Source: Aldrovandia affinis (lineage: Eukaryota > Chordata > Actinopteri > Notacanthiformes > Halosauridae). From it: a stretch of DNA of 64,000 nucleotides. Made by a program: the position numbers and the translations under genes. The stretch is taken from contig JAINUG010000005.1 of the NCBI GenBank assembly GCA_029706075.1, positions 4,763,001 to 4,827,000 on the forward strand. Reading direction: 5' to 3'. Below, one piece after another: positions 12,190 to 30,818 of this stretch. The notes beneath the pieces are model-generated. The model did no database searches and was not told the origin of the DNA. It saw only the letters and a list, made by a program, of their open reading frames with translations. Numbering within the stretch: the first letter of the stretch is position 1; each line of letters begins with the position of its first letter.

Positions 12190-12815
12190 TTAAATTCATT
12201 TACTTCATATATGTGGTTGGTGCATGGCCAAAAAGCTCAATTTTGGTCTAATATGACCATAAAATCTGGTTCCTATCAGAGGCCATTGGAACTTCAATTG
12301 GAACTGGGTGTTATGGTGAGATTTCACTAAGATTTAGCTTTTGGGCCATGCACATCAGTGGTGGGTTTGGTGTAAGAAAAAGGATGCTTATGTTGAAAAT
12401 AACCTATACCTACAGTGAAATATGATGGTGTTATGCAGTTGTTTTGCATGTACTGGTTGCGGGACACTTTTTAAGGTAAATGGAATCATGAACTCCAGCA
12501 AGTACCAAGACATTTTGGACAAAAACCTAGTTCCCTCTGCCAGGAGGCTGAAACTTGGCAGAAAATTAATCTTTCAGCAAAACAATGATCTAAAGCATAG
12601 CTCAAAATTAACCAAGAAATGGTTCACTGACCACAAAATTATTGTTTCGCAATGGTTATCTCAGTCTCCAAATTTGAACCCGATCTGAAATTTGTGGTTT
12701 GAATTGAAGAGGGCAGTCCACAAGCACGGGCGAAGGATCTGAAAGATTCTGTAAGGAGGAATGGTCAAAGGTTCCCTTCCAATATGTTCATCAATCTCAT
12801 AGCACTATAGAAACA
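12190..12815 (+). mobile_element. Tc1/mariner transposon remnant
   Basis: The frame 12422-12688 reads GTLFKVNGIMNSSKYQDILD, NLVPSARRLKLGRKLIFQQ and KKWFTDHK...SQSPNLNPI, the C-terminal catalytic half of a Tc1-type transposase. In active Tc1 proteins the second catalytic Asp lies in FQQDND; here it is Asn (FQQNND). The catalytic Glu of NPIENLW is replaced by a stop codon. After 12688 the homology continues past the stop (NLWFELKRAVHK) and then shifts frame. The upstream part (12190-12420) resembles further element sequence. The copy is dead; no terminal inverted repeats were identified. Confidence 0.8.
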
Positions 12816-13179
12816 GAAATGTTAATGCAGATTTATTTTTGTTTGATTTTATTTACAATAATTATTTTGTGCGTGAATATTTGTGACACATACCTTTTTG
12901 GAAAAAAAGTATTTTTCTAGATTTTGTATTAGTATAAAATAATATCATTTTCCGATTTTTTAGCACAAATTATAGGTTCATTACCTGTATTGTTTATTTT
13001 ATACAGCCTTTTTTACTGATCTTGATCAATGATGCAAATAATTTTGAAGTTGACCAATGACCATATATGTATGTGTGTTTGTTTGTGTGTATGTGTGTGT
13101 GAGTGTGTAATGTTTTAAGAAACAGTACGAGTTGATAATGCCAAAAAAGCAAGGAATTTATGACCAGCTTTTTTTTTTT

Positions 13180-13543
13180 AAGGAAAAAATTTTATTTTTA
13201 TTTTTTTTTTTTTATAATTTGTTTCTGATTTTATCCATTTTTCTCCCAATTTGGTAGCCAATTAGACCCGCTATTTTTACGTCAATCCCCCCCTAGTAAC
13301 GTGAGTTCGCTGCCGTAGTCCTGCGACCGGTAGTGACGAAGGCGAAGTGACGCCTCTTCCGAGACGTCACTCGCCAAGCCGTCGACCGAACCCCGGTACT
13401 TTTACAGGGCCACTCTACGCAGCGAACGTCACGTCGGCTTCCCTCCCCCCTCCCTGGGGCGGACAGCCAATCGCCGCCCCCTGGTGGCACTCCCGGCCAA
13501 AGCCGACACTTGGCGAGACGGGGAATTGAACCCCGGTCTCCGT
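13180..13543 (-). repeat. tRNA-derived SINE (family A), 5'-truncated, with CTCF-like motif
   Basis: Read on the minus strand it starts at a tRNA B box (GGTTCAATTCC, within GGGGTTCAATTCCCCG), passes GGCCGGGAGTGCCACCAGG and CAGGACTACGGCAGC, and ends in AATTGGCTACCAAATTGGGA plus an A-rich tail. These blocks recur in the + strand copy at 34417. The tRNA A box is missing, so the copy is 5'-truncated. GACCAG followed by T runs flanks both sides (13162 and 13544), a likely target-site duplication. Confidence 0.75.
13474..13487 (-). promoter_or_regulatory. CTCF-like motif inside the SINE (reverse orientation)
   Basis: CCGCCCCCTGGTGG fits every position of the reverse CTCF core consensus. It lies in the body of the family A SINE, so the element may carry CTCF sites to new places. 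The copy at 34417 has a decayed version of the same segment. Confidence 0.45.
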
Positions 13544-14083
13544 GGACCAGTTTTTTTTAATGATGAAACGTTTCACTTTACTTCCTGTAAAAACTTCTGT
13601 TTGAGTTAAATTTGTCTGCAATTAAGTCACCTAGTACAGTGCCATTTCCAAAAGCAGAGGTTTTGAAAGCAATTTAGTTTTGATTAGGACTAAATCTCAT
13701 CTAAGAGAAATGACAGGACTATTTAATTTGGGAGAGTTTTGTGCAGCATTTTCAGTTCAGTATAAACTATATGCTAGTAAACATAGTCACATGTCAAAAA
13801 GTTATGTGACTCATGAATCATTGTGCAGCTACATGTGAACACCTTAAATTAATATTGTTTTAAAATAACATTTTAGGCTCTACAGTCTAGTATCATGTAA
13901 TTATGGATATGTTTTGTATGTGTTATTTTTTTGTCCTTAATCTACTGTTATTCTGCCCATTCTGGCTCTATTGTCGTTGTTCTTATTTCTGTAATCTTGT
14001 CAGAAATTGAGACCGAGATATATTTTACTACCATTTTAGTATTACCAGATTATTTAGTGGAAAACTGTACTTTCAAATCCTCC

Positions 14084-14097
14084 ACGCTAGAGGGCAG
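14084..14097 (+). promoter_or_regulatory. CTCF-like motif (forward orientation)
   Basis: ACGCTAGAGGGCAG matches 12 of 14 positions of the CTCF core, including the AGRKGGCRS part. It lies about 100 bp upstream of the predicted RPS4X transcription start. Orientation is opposite to the motifs at 10389 and 13474. Confidence 0.4.
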
Positions 14098-14099
14098 AT

Positions 14100-14208
14100 A
14101 TCAACAAAGTAGAACCTCTGTCTGTATGGTTCCTCGCCGGCACCCATCCATTTCGTCGTTATCGTCATCAACCGGAAAGGGGGAGGTCTTTTTCCCGCAG
14201 ACTCCGCC
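14100..14208 (+). promoter_or_regulatory. rps4x: RPS4X promoter with ETS-like site and 5' TOP start
   Basis: A short GC-richer stretch without a TATA box. AACCGGAAAG near 14170-14179 is an ETS/GABP-type site, common in ribosomal protein promoters. The predicted start is C 14188 in CTTTTTCCC, a 5' terminal oligopyrimidine tract, which would place the mRNA under mTOR-dependent translational control as for ribosomal protein mRNAs in general. The 5' UTR would be only about 21 nt. Confidence 0.6.
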
Positions 14209-21064
<6,856 letters not shown>

Positions 21065-21116
21065 GCCCAGTCAGGAAAAGCAGCCCCTTACCGCTGTCAT
21101 CGGAAATCTTGATTTC

Positions 21117-21122
21117 AATAAA
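21117..21122 (+). terminator. AATAAA poly(A) signal, RPS4X
   Basis: AATAAA lies 53 bp after the RPS4X stop codon, giving the very short 3' UTR typical of ribosomal protein genes. Cleavage is expected near 21135-21145. Confidence 0.85.
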
Positions 21123-21144
21123 AGGTTATTTACAAAAAAAACAT

Positions 21145-23877
21145 GGCTCTGAAAACTTATTTAAGCAAGGGATCTGAAATGTTGGGACTATTTATTTTCC
21201 TGGATGACGTAAATAAATGCAGGGTACAGCATAGTGTGATTAAAGCTTTAACAAATTAACCGGTATCAAATAAAAAATTGTTTCATAGCGATTCATGCAG
21301 CTATCGGCAAAGCGGTTGTGGCCATACTGTTGTGGAGGATGCTGGATTTACCTAGCAGCTACAAATGCTTTGCAAGCTTTTTCTCTGACTGGTGCAAGAT
21401 GTGTATGAGATTAATGACATGCATTAAAGGTTGTTGATCAATCGACAGCATTGGCATGCAATTTATGGACATGCCAGTACACTAGTGTTATATCAGTCAG
21501 CTTCACGTTGGAATGATGCTAGTGCAGAAGTGCAGTTTTACAGTAAGGCATTTTATTGCAGGCACACAGCAATAAACAAAACAAGTATTGCAACCCATTG
21601 TCACCACCAAATGCTGACCGGCTTAATTTTTTTTTTTTTTTAGCTCAAGTTAAATTGCAAATGGGAGGTGTATGATTTCAGAAATGTATTTTCTGACTGC
21701 CTATTCTACTGAATAAGGAAATGCAGAAAACCAATGAATGGTGACATACTGCTGCAGTCTCTGAAATTACACCGTAGTAAACAAAAGTTTCACTGTACAA
21801 TTTGCATCAATTTGTACTTGATATTCTCCATTTCAAATGTCAAAACACAATTTCTTTGAATGTCAGAGTTATGAGGACTTGCTGTTATGTTAATTTACTT
21901 TCTTGTGGGAATGGAGCTATCGGCTTCATTCTCCCGTCAATGGGCTTGGTTCACCCCACCTGTGAAAGTCTACAGTGGCAGATCATGATTTCTCACAGTA
22001 ATAAGATGAGAGATTTGGCACAAAAGTGCTGTACATGGGTTTTACTGTAAATGATGGGGTCTTGTATAGATCTATTCATAGCCTTAACCTATACAGGTGG
22101 ATCCAGAGCTCTTCCTCTTGATATAACACCGTTCTAGAAGGCTACCTGTTTTATAGCTGTAGACTGCCATGACTCACTTTTCTCTCGAGTTGGAGCTGTT
22201 TTTCATAGTCAATACCAGTATTTAAATTGCTGGTCTCAAAATGCACAGTGTCTGTTGTCCATGTGGTTTTATACCCAGCCACACCTCTCACAGCAGGTAA
22301 TTTAGGGCTGAAACATAGGCAGAAGAGGACAAAAGGAGCGACGCAAACATGGTAACCTCGTGGTTGGCCCGGTGAATATTTTTGTTCTTGGAGCCAGCCG
22401 CCCGTCTCTCGCAGCATGGGCGTTAAGAGCGTGCATACGTTTTTCTCCCCGATCTGACAGATCCAGAAGACCATATGGCACTGCTGGGCCACAGCCTGTT
22501 CTTCCTGCAGCCTCGAACAGCGTCACAGTCCAGAACTACACACCCTGCAGGGGTCAGGACCAACACAGGACACAACTCTGCACTCAGAGGCCGCGGCGTC
22601 CTTGGGTTATTTCAGGACATCCATGCATGCTGCACATCGAGTGTCTGGGGGGCCGGGTTGCTTGCTGTGAACTTTTGGATTTGATCATGGCGGCCCTGCG
22701 TATTTCTGTCCGCCGCTATGTGCTCGTACTTGTCACTGAGTGGGACGGGATGGTGTTGAGGCCATGTTGAATTCTTTTTCCACAAGCAGAACTTGGAAGG
22801 AAGCAATAATCCAGCTTAGTTTGTTATAAAACTATTTTTTTGTTGTAAATAAGTTGGGTATGTTTGGAGTTATTTTATGGTGGCCGAGCCATGTGGCTTC
22901 AGTCACAAAACGGAGGGTACTGACTTATTTCGGAACATTTACTTTATTATTGAAATGTATTTTTCGGGGCTTGAATGTCCTTGACAGCTGGTTTCTTTAT
23001 ATTGTGCCTGTGTTTTGCCCTCTAGTCAATAATCTTTTTTTTTAAGGTTCTGGCTTGTGATATCAGCCAGGATGCTTACAGGCTTCCTTTGAAAATAAAA
23101 AGTGAGCTTCACCAGACATGTTCTGGGCCTCACCATTTTCATTGTTTGTTTACTTCATAGAAAAACATTACTTTGATCTGATTACCCAGGAGGTCCTTGG
23201 CCTGAAAGTGGATTTGGCAGAATGTAAGTCAAGGAAGGTAGAAAAAAATGGAAAGAAAATAATTCAAATAAAAGGGGCTGGTGGTACTGGTGGTTCGGGA
23301 GTGTGTTTCTTCTCCAATGTTTGAAGCACTGGAGTGGGTCGGGAGGGCCAGGAACAATGGGAACATTCATGTTTGGCTGGAGAAAAAGGAGGGGGCCCAG
23401 ATGTTTCTGATCAATTGCTTCCATGTGATAGACTTCACTTCAGCCATGAGGAGCGTAGTTCTTGATAAGATTAGTGTATTCAATGATGTGTGCTGCTTCA
23501 GTCTTCCCCTGTGCCTTCTCCTCTGGCCACCGGAGTATCATGCTGGGCGGAGTGGCTTACAAAAACATCCAAGCTGGCCCAGCTCCCTTTTGGGTGGGGG
23601 AAACCAGATGTGTGGGGGGTGTTTTTATATTCGAGGAAGAATAGAGCCGAGTATTGCAAAACCTGTTTGTGTTTCGACATCAGAATTGCATTGACTGGCC
23701 AGCGCAGCTGTTAAAAACTGCCTGCTTTTATACTTACTATTCTTTAGAGGGGTTTTACACCATAGCTTATTATTGTATCCATGTGCAGCTGCATGAGTAC
23801 CAGCTTCTGTAATATATAAAGAAATAATGTGGGTGTTGTAGAACAAAACAGGTGTCCTCAAGATGCAGCTAGAGGTG

Positions 23878-23917
<40 letters not shown>

Positions 23918-24180
23918 GAAAACAACAAAAGTGAAAAAACTAATGCATACCTTATCTGACTGGAGTTGCTTGTTATTTGTATTCTGCATTTGTATCTTTA
24001 CTGTCCTATAAGTCACACTGAATGAGGGCGTCTGCATAATATCCTTAATATAATTATTATATCGTTTGTTATAATTAGTAGTATTAGTATTATTAAAGCA
24101 CCTGCTGTGGGCTGAAATGTGTAATTCAATAATCGCATGCCGTATCTTAAATTTCAATTGGGCTGGGAGATTGCACCCAA
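21145..24180. other. RPS4X-NHSL2 spacer
   Basis: No gene recognised on either strand. Overlapping open frames in the somewhat GC-richer stretch at 22300-22800 have no recognisable domain and no splice or promoter context. ERCC6L and PIN4, which lie between NHSL2 and RPS4X in human, are not here. A (TA)n microsatellite sits at 23883-23914. Confidence 0.6.
23883..23914. repeat. (TA)n microsatellite
   Basis: Sixteen uninterrupted TA units. Confidence 0.95.
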
Positions 24181-24219
24181 GCAAGTAGCTATCAGTTGGT
24201 CACACCCCGCTTGATTTTG

Positions 24220-24547
24220 TATGAGCGATTTTCATTGCGCTCTACACAGCGAGCTCTAATCTCGTAGACGCGGCGCTCAAAGTCACGTCCAAAGTCTGGT
24301 GTCCCACTATGCCGCTGTCGGAAGAAATGTAGATTTGAAACCTCTTACTGGTTTCGATTTGGAAGGAATGCGGTCTCCGTTGAAGAGAGCTCCGCGCAGT
24401 GGACAATCAGTTGTAATGCAAAGGGAAAAAAGAATACAGTACAGTAATCGCAATTCTTAGCGCCGCAGCAGCGCGAGTTTGTTGCCCGGAGTACTCGTGT
24501 TTTTCGATTAGTAGAGTACTTCGAGAAGGGCGGGAAACATATAGAAA
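24220..24547 (+). promoter_or_regulatory. nhsl2: NHSL2 upstream promoter region and 5' UTR (main form)
   Basis: This stretch has more CpG than its surroundings (GTAGACGCGGCGCTC, AGCGCCGCAGCAGCGCG, TCCGCGCAG) and lies directly before the NHSL2 ATG. No clear TATA box at proper distance. The transcription start cannot be set from sequence alone. Confidence 0.45.
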
Positions 24548-24824
24548 ATGCCTCTCTGTAAGAGGACAATAGTCCCGAAAGATGTTTGTAAGGGTGACAC
24601 AAAGAGGCAGACCGCAATTTTCGGGGACTTGGTGGATGTATGCAGCTTCACTCTGTGCTCCGTACTCAGGCAGCTTTCGGATTTATCCAGACAGTCGGTC
24701 AGCATCTTGGAAGAGCTGGAAGGGGAACTTGTGTCCATTTATCACCGATCGGGAACACTGGAGAACAAAGTCATCAGTTTGCAAAAACACATTTCTGCAC
24801 TGGCCACGAAGCCACCACCAAAGA
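24548..24824 (+). CDS. nhsl2: NHS-like protein 2, canonical first coding exon
   Basis: ATG 24548 opens 92 codons plus one base, ending at an A/GTAAGA donor (phase 1). The start MPLCKRTIVPKDVC matches the NHS family opening (human NHSL2 MPFYRRTVVPQRLC; NHS MPFAKRIVEPQWLC). Residues about 26-85, including VLRQLSDLSRQSVSILEELE and LENKVISLQKHISAL, form the coiled-coil WAVE-homology region, which resembles the WAVE/SCAR N-terminus. Proteins of this family (NHS, NHSL1-3) act on actin remodelling, cell shape and migration through WAVE/Scar-type complexes. Only this exon of the long form is in the window; conserved exon 2 (V-S-N-L-D type) was not found before 64000. NHSL2 rather than NHS or NHSL1 is chosen from the RRTVVP-like start and from linkage to RPS4X and CITED1. 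Confidence 0.85.
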
Positions 24825-27800
24825 GTAAGATTCAACTTAATGTCAAATACTTTCGTACTTTTAGCGTTTGTTTGCTAATTACTTTAAAAAAAGATTTTCG
24901 GATATTTTGGTTTGTTATTGTTTTGTCTTTTTGATATACTGTTGAATACAGTACGTGACAGTGGGTGTGGATATAAGATGTCATATTGGATGGATGACTG
25001 CTTACTTGAGCTACTCTTCAGTAGCCTACCTGCAAGCCAGTTCCCTTTTCGTAAGCATGGACTCAAACTTTACTTTCGAGTTGTTTATATATAGGATATA
25101 ACGCTTACAGGGAATATTGTGTAACTTGCAATAATTATAACCGAACGGAAACTTATTTAGTTGATCAGCTACTGGCAGTTTTATCCACTGACAGTTTGTG
25201 CAGCATATTGATTGCACGTTTACGTCACATAAACAAACTTTGAGTAGCATATTGAGGCCGAGTTACACATGTTCCTGCTAATTAAAGTCAAGTCCCCTAA
25301 GTTGGCATAACAAAACCATTACACGGAGACCGCCACATAATTAACCAGGATAATATAACCACGCTCTGTTTCTCAATAGAAAGAAAGGAGTAGTTTTTAA
25401 CATAGGGTGTTGTGGAAAAAAAGTTCGAATGTGGACAGAATCTAGCCTATAGATAGTTAAGACAGTATTCTTTATTTAAACAAGTGAGTATAAACAGGAG
25501 CGGGTCTTTTCAAAACACTGATTATGAGCCTTAAAAATACTTCCTCTGAGTATAGTCATAAATTGACCATAATCCAGATAAATTGTGCATACCTCAGCTC
25601 AGTTCAAGACTCAAATTAGCCACATTAGCAAGTTTTTACGGAATGTGCCATGCCTATGAAAATAATTTGCAATACAATTACAACTTCTTCATAAAGGAAT
25701 GAGAGATAATCAGATTTACAAAAATACATCTGATTAAAGTACTCAGTATTAATCGTGCACGTACATTTTTTAGAAAGGACAAAATTCTGTATTTGGATGC
25801 TGCGGACGCGCGTGGGTGTTTACCATAAATTATGACTCAAGAAAGTCCAACATTTTACCGCAAAAGTACCAATGAGGGTCACTGAACATTATATTTCCGA
25901 ATCGCCAATGACGTGTTTGCTGGCAGAACACACGTATGCATTCAATTGCAGTATATCTGTTGGATAAATAACACATTACATTGAGTATTAAATACCTCAA
26001 ATACCTCAAAAGCCAGTATTGATACTTTCTAAACTGTACCCAGGCTACATAGTGCCAATTACTCTCTACTGCACCATGATACTGTTGATATGTCCTTGTT
26101 GTAGACGTGTTTTTTGTAATATTATGTGACCCTACACAACCTTTTATTTATTTCTTTGTAATTTTCCTCATTTTGCATTCTACTACTTATTGTGTGGAAC
26201 AGTCTTGCCAAATTAAGTCCAGAGTATTCCTTCTGTCAACTACTTCCTTTCCTTTATCAAATTTCAGGATGTGACTGGCTGAACCCCACACAGCTGGCCA
26301 GTGGTAAAGAAAATCAGTATTTTGTCCTTAACATCTTACTGTAAATCACAACAAAAGCAGAGCAGTGGGCTCTGACCAATGGTCAAGTGCTTTTTATTTC
26401 CCATTGAGGAGAAATCCATGGCATGATGTTCCCTCAGCTGACAGTTGGCAACGCCTCTTTTCCAAGCCTTGTGGTGAAAGGATGAACTTGCTCCCAGTAG
26501 CTGTCTGTCATAGCTGAAATGAAAACTCAAGGGCTTCTTTTAGTTTCTCAGCCCATCCTGGCTGTTGACTTGAGGCACAGGGTTCATGTGAAAGGCAGAG
26601 AGAGGCTGAGTCACGAGACTCCTGCAGCCGTAAAAGAGACAGGATCAGGTCCTCTTGGCCCGACACCATCCTGACTTTCCCACGCCAGCTAGAGCTGGTG
26701 CTCCATGACTAGGAAATTCTCTGTATGGAAAGCTGTTTTGAGTGTATTAATTATGCCTGAGCTGTCTCAATCACTTCTGTGATCTGTTATGGGGGCACAG
26801 ACTTAAGGAGAGTGATAAGAAGGGTATTCATTTTTGTGGCTTTTATGAGGATTGGATCATTTTATCATTGCTGTCTAGGAAGGACATTGCAAGCCCCACA
26901 ATGTTTCTAATGTGAATGTGACACTTTGCTTGTCAGAGCAAGGTGGAGCAGCGTGGCTTCAATGGCTTTCGGCATCAAGGATTAATTGCCATTGCAGGGA
27001 GGGTGTTAGGGCTAAGCAGGGAAAGGAATCTTGGGGGAAAGATAAACTCAGGAGAAATGCTGCATAAACTTCCTGTCTTGGCATTAAAACCTACTTTCCT
27101 CTAGAGATACAGAACTTTTTTTTTTTTCTTTTGAAAATCATGTACGTAGGTGACTTTTTTCCTCTTAACGCTACTGGCTCCTCCCTGGCTGTCATGGCAA
27201 TGGTTCAGATGTGAAAGCTGCCAAAAGAAGCCCCCTCCCATTTTCAGTTTTTGTTTTAAACTGCGAGAGGAGAAAGAAGGGTAGTTGGTAGAGCCCACTG
27301 AGTCCAGGCTCATTCTCTCCAGGACCACTTCAAATATTCAGTTTTCTATTGGCGCTAAAGTAACTGAGCCATCTATTGTCTTGCCCTTTGTTGATTCGTT
27401 TGTCCCGATCTTAAATACAATAGGATAAAGGACCAGATCTGTCATTCTGCGATGAAAGCAGTAGTTGTGCAACAAGTCAAACTGGTGCCATGTTGGAGGA
27501 CTCGCTTGTTGTGTTGCATGCTTGGAGGCTCCCATGGGGCGACAAGCCTGGGAAGTATGGTGAAACAGGATTTACATGTCAGGATGCTGTCCTGCTGTCT
27601 GGATGACTCAGACCAGACCAAATGCTTCCAGCCTTGGGGTTTTTCAGCAAGTGATGTATTCTCTTGCTAGTAATCAATTTTTGAGTTTGCCATTTGGTAC
27701 TCCAGGTGAAATACTGTCCAGTATTGATGTGAATAGCGCTTCTAGATTTATAAGTCCCAGGTCTCCGTGTGTGGGCAGATGACTAGCACACATTTTGGTC

Positions 27801-30577
27801 TGGAAGTGTCCGTTACAACGCTTGCAGTTTCCCATTCACAGTCCTGCAGGGGACAGCGGTGCAGCTGTGCTCAGGGTCTCTCGCTGGCCGTAAAGTTAGC
27901 CCATCCGTATGTTTCTCAAATGGCCGCAGGTCTCCCGCAGCTTTGCACATTCCCCTTGGCCTGACTCCGAGCGAGCTGGCAGGCTCTTGCATGGAGGCAT
28001 CTATTTCCAGTGTTTACTCTTAGCCCAGTGCTTGGATGGAAGGAGGGGCTGGACTTCCTCTGGGTCGTGCTAGGTTTCCAATACACACTGTAATTGTTGA
28101 CATATCTCTCCATGCTTACATCATGCAGCAAAGGCGTACTATGTGTCAGATGTGCACTCCCACCCAACCCCCCCCCCCATTTCTCTTTTTCTCCTCCTTT
28201 GTCTCTCTCGTTCTCTGGGTGAGGGGGCTAGCTGCTGTGGAGGGTTTTGCATGTGGCTTGTGGGCCGTGTTTGTGGCAACGCCGGGGGGTGCAGCCACTG
28301 TGGCTGGGTGGGGTATCACTGCGGTGTCATGGCAGGATGGCAGAGCCTGAGGGAAAACTCTCCCAAATCCCAGATGTTGCTGCACGCTCTCACAGTCTTT
28401 GTTATGGCAACAACTGGTAATGCTTTTTGTGGGAAAAGCAACATCAGAACAGACAAAAATGCTATTGCCATTTAACGTTCATTTGTGAGGTAAGGCCTTT
28501 TTAAAAGTTGACATTGGCCTTCCCCTGGTCTTCCTTACATGTGGTCTAGAGATTGGAAACTCACATCATTTGCATAATGCACAGGATTTGCACTACCTAG
28601 ATTGTGCTTAACACTGCTCCAGCAAGACGATGGGAGAGAGAAATGCATGAGAGAAATGCATGAAGAGCCAGTAATTAAATCCATATAAACTCCTAGTCCA
28701 ACAAGGTAACTAAATGCAGGCCCAAGACGCATATTGACATAGAGTCAACACACAGCTGTTTCACAGTGTTATGAAATCTGTGAACTGAAGAGACTCCTTC
28801 ACCCCCCCTATCCCCCTCTCCGCTTTGGCCTCGAGGTATTTGGTTTCGTGTGCTTCAACGAGGCAGAGGTGTAGGGCAGATGTGTGGGAGAGCACATTCA
28901 GAGACACCAGTGGCCTCTCTTACTGTGCTCCCTCCACCCTAGTCGCTGTTGCCTTGGAGACTGAGTCAAAGGACCAGACGAAAGTGAGTGTTGACCATAT
29001 GCAGAGGTGCACAGAGGCCCCTCCCTTTTCCACCCTACTCTTACCATATGTGCCTGAATGCATGTGGGGGGAAGCCAATGAAAACATATCATCCAATTAT
29101 TCACACACAAAAGTACAAAAAGTTATAAGTGACATTCTCTTCTACAGAAGAGAAACCGCTCCATGTGCAGCGATACCTCATAGAGATGTTCTGCTCCTTC
29201 TCTGCTCTTTGTGTTTTTAATCAGGGATTGATAATTGGCAAAGAAATTCTATCACCGAAGAAAGGCCCCTTATTAAGATCAACAAACAGACTAGTCAGCC
29301 AGTGCCGTAATAGGTTGAAGATTGTTTCCAGATGGAGGAGGTTTGAGACAGGAGAGAGCTGCTGCAAAGGTTGCTGGGAGGTTGACTGGGAACCCTATTC
29401 CAGAAAGGCCAGGCACTGCTGCCGCTTTGCACTGTGGAAAAAAAAACGTGCGCATTGGCAGCAGCGACACACTTTGCCCAGCCCAGTGATACAATGCGCT
29501 AGAAAACAATAAGCAAACAAACAGGATTGCAGTGCACATGCTGGGCTTTAATTTGGCTGCTTTTGATTTGAGCAGCATGTGAAGGCCCTTAGCTTCGGCC
29601 AAACACGGCGGGAGGAGAATGCCGTAATGCAAGTGTTGTTTCACCACCTCGGTGTGCATCACGTTCTCTTCCAGTGCAATGATTCAAACTCTAATTCTGC
29701 CTCTCGTTTGAAAACAACATGCAAACTGTTTGTTGATCATTTTCTGTTTACAGCGCCTGAAAGATCTCCTCACCCTCTCCTCCTTTACATTTCCATTGTT
29801 TTATGTGATGACCTATTGCATGTATTGTTTTTAAAACACTTATGAATATTTTAGCACTATTTTAATGCTCTGATATCAAAAACATGTTTTGAAACATAAT
29901 TTGTGGAAATACATTGACACGGCTGAATGACCCGCTCTCTTGTGCATGCACGCACACACATAAGTTGGAAACTCAAAATGTTTCCCTACAAATCAGAGTG
30001 TAATTGATTTATGATGTTATGGTCAGACCACTGGCCAGGGACAGGAGGCTAACGGTGGAAAATCAAGAGATAATTAGTGTGTTAATGTGCCAGTGTTTGG
30101 TTGTGTGTTTGTATGATGGTATGTGTGTATGTAAGAGTATTCTCTATGTGTGTTTGAAGGTATGCACAAATATATATGTGTGTAGAGGTATGTGTGTTGG
30201 GTATGTGTTTTGTTGTTTGATTGTGTATGTGTATGTTTAAATTGGACAATGTAATTGTTGGTGTCTGTGTGTGTGTGTCTTTGATTTTTACATGTTTGTA
30301 AATATGTTAGTGCTTGTTTCCATTGAGCAATGTAAGTTCCATGTGTGCATCTTTGGCAGCGAGGGTGCTGGTGTGTGATTGCACACGTGTGTTTGAGTTG
30401 GACAATTTGAGCCTGTGTAAGACCATCTCTGCCTGGGTGAGCCGGATGCCTCGATTCTACAGGTTTGGAGCGGCGCTTCTGCTCCGGACTCCAGCAGTCA
30501 CAGCCTGACACTGCAGAATCCGCAGTGTGGAGAGATGCGACAGTGAGGAGGCAGAGGCAGCCGCCTCGCTGTCTTTT

Positions 30578-30583
30578 TATAAA
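30578..30583 (+). promoter_or_regulatory. TATA box of a possible internal NHSL2 promoter
   Basis: TATAAA in TTTTTATAAACC sits in a local GC-rich stretch (30420-30800). Transcription would start near 30608 and run into the candidate exon ending at 30818. Confidence 0.4.
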
Positions 30584-30727
30584 CCTGAGTAGGTGTGGGG
30601 AGTCTCCGTGGAGCAGGTGAACGGCACTGAGATTGACGACTTCAAGGAGGGGAAAAAAGACAGAAAAAGCGGTTGTGGTGCTCGCAATGTGTTTGCGTTT
30701 GGGGCTGTTGGTATAAACAGCAGCTCA

Positions 30728-30818
30728 ATGCGTTGGAGGCGTAGGACAACGACGGCACAGGAAAGGCAGGTGGAGGAGAAGGGGACTGGCACGCCGAACT
30801 CCATGCCTCTCTTTAGAG
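30728..30818 (+). CDS. nhsl2: Candidate alternative first exon of NHSL2
   Basis: ATG 30728 starts MRWRRRTTTAQERQ and stays open through a second in-frame ATG at 30803 (MPLFR) to an AGAG/GTAATC donor, in phase 1. That is the phase of the canonical exon, so either start would splice in frame to NHSL2 exon 2. The frame is open for more than 200 bp upstream of the donor. Support comes from the TATA box at 30578, local GC content and phase. Both ATGs have weak start contexts, and one 9-codon upstream frame (ATG near 30690) is present. No homologous peptide is known to me; chance is not excluded. Confidence 0.35.

Larger units (their letters stand above)
10061..14187. other. CITED1-RPS4X spacer
   Basis: No gene seen. 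The spacer holds a dispersed repeat, a Tc1 transposase remnant, a tRNA-derived SINE and three CTCF-like motifs, each listed separately. The remaining parts are AT-rich and unremarkable. Confidence 0.6.
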
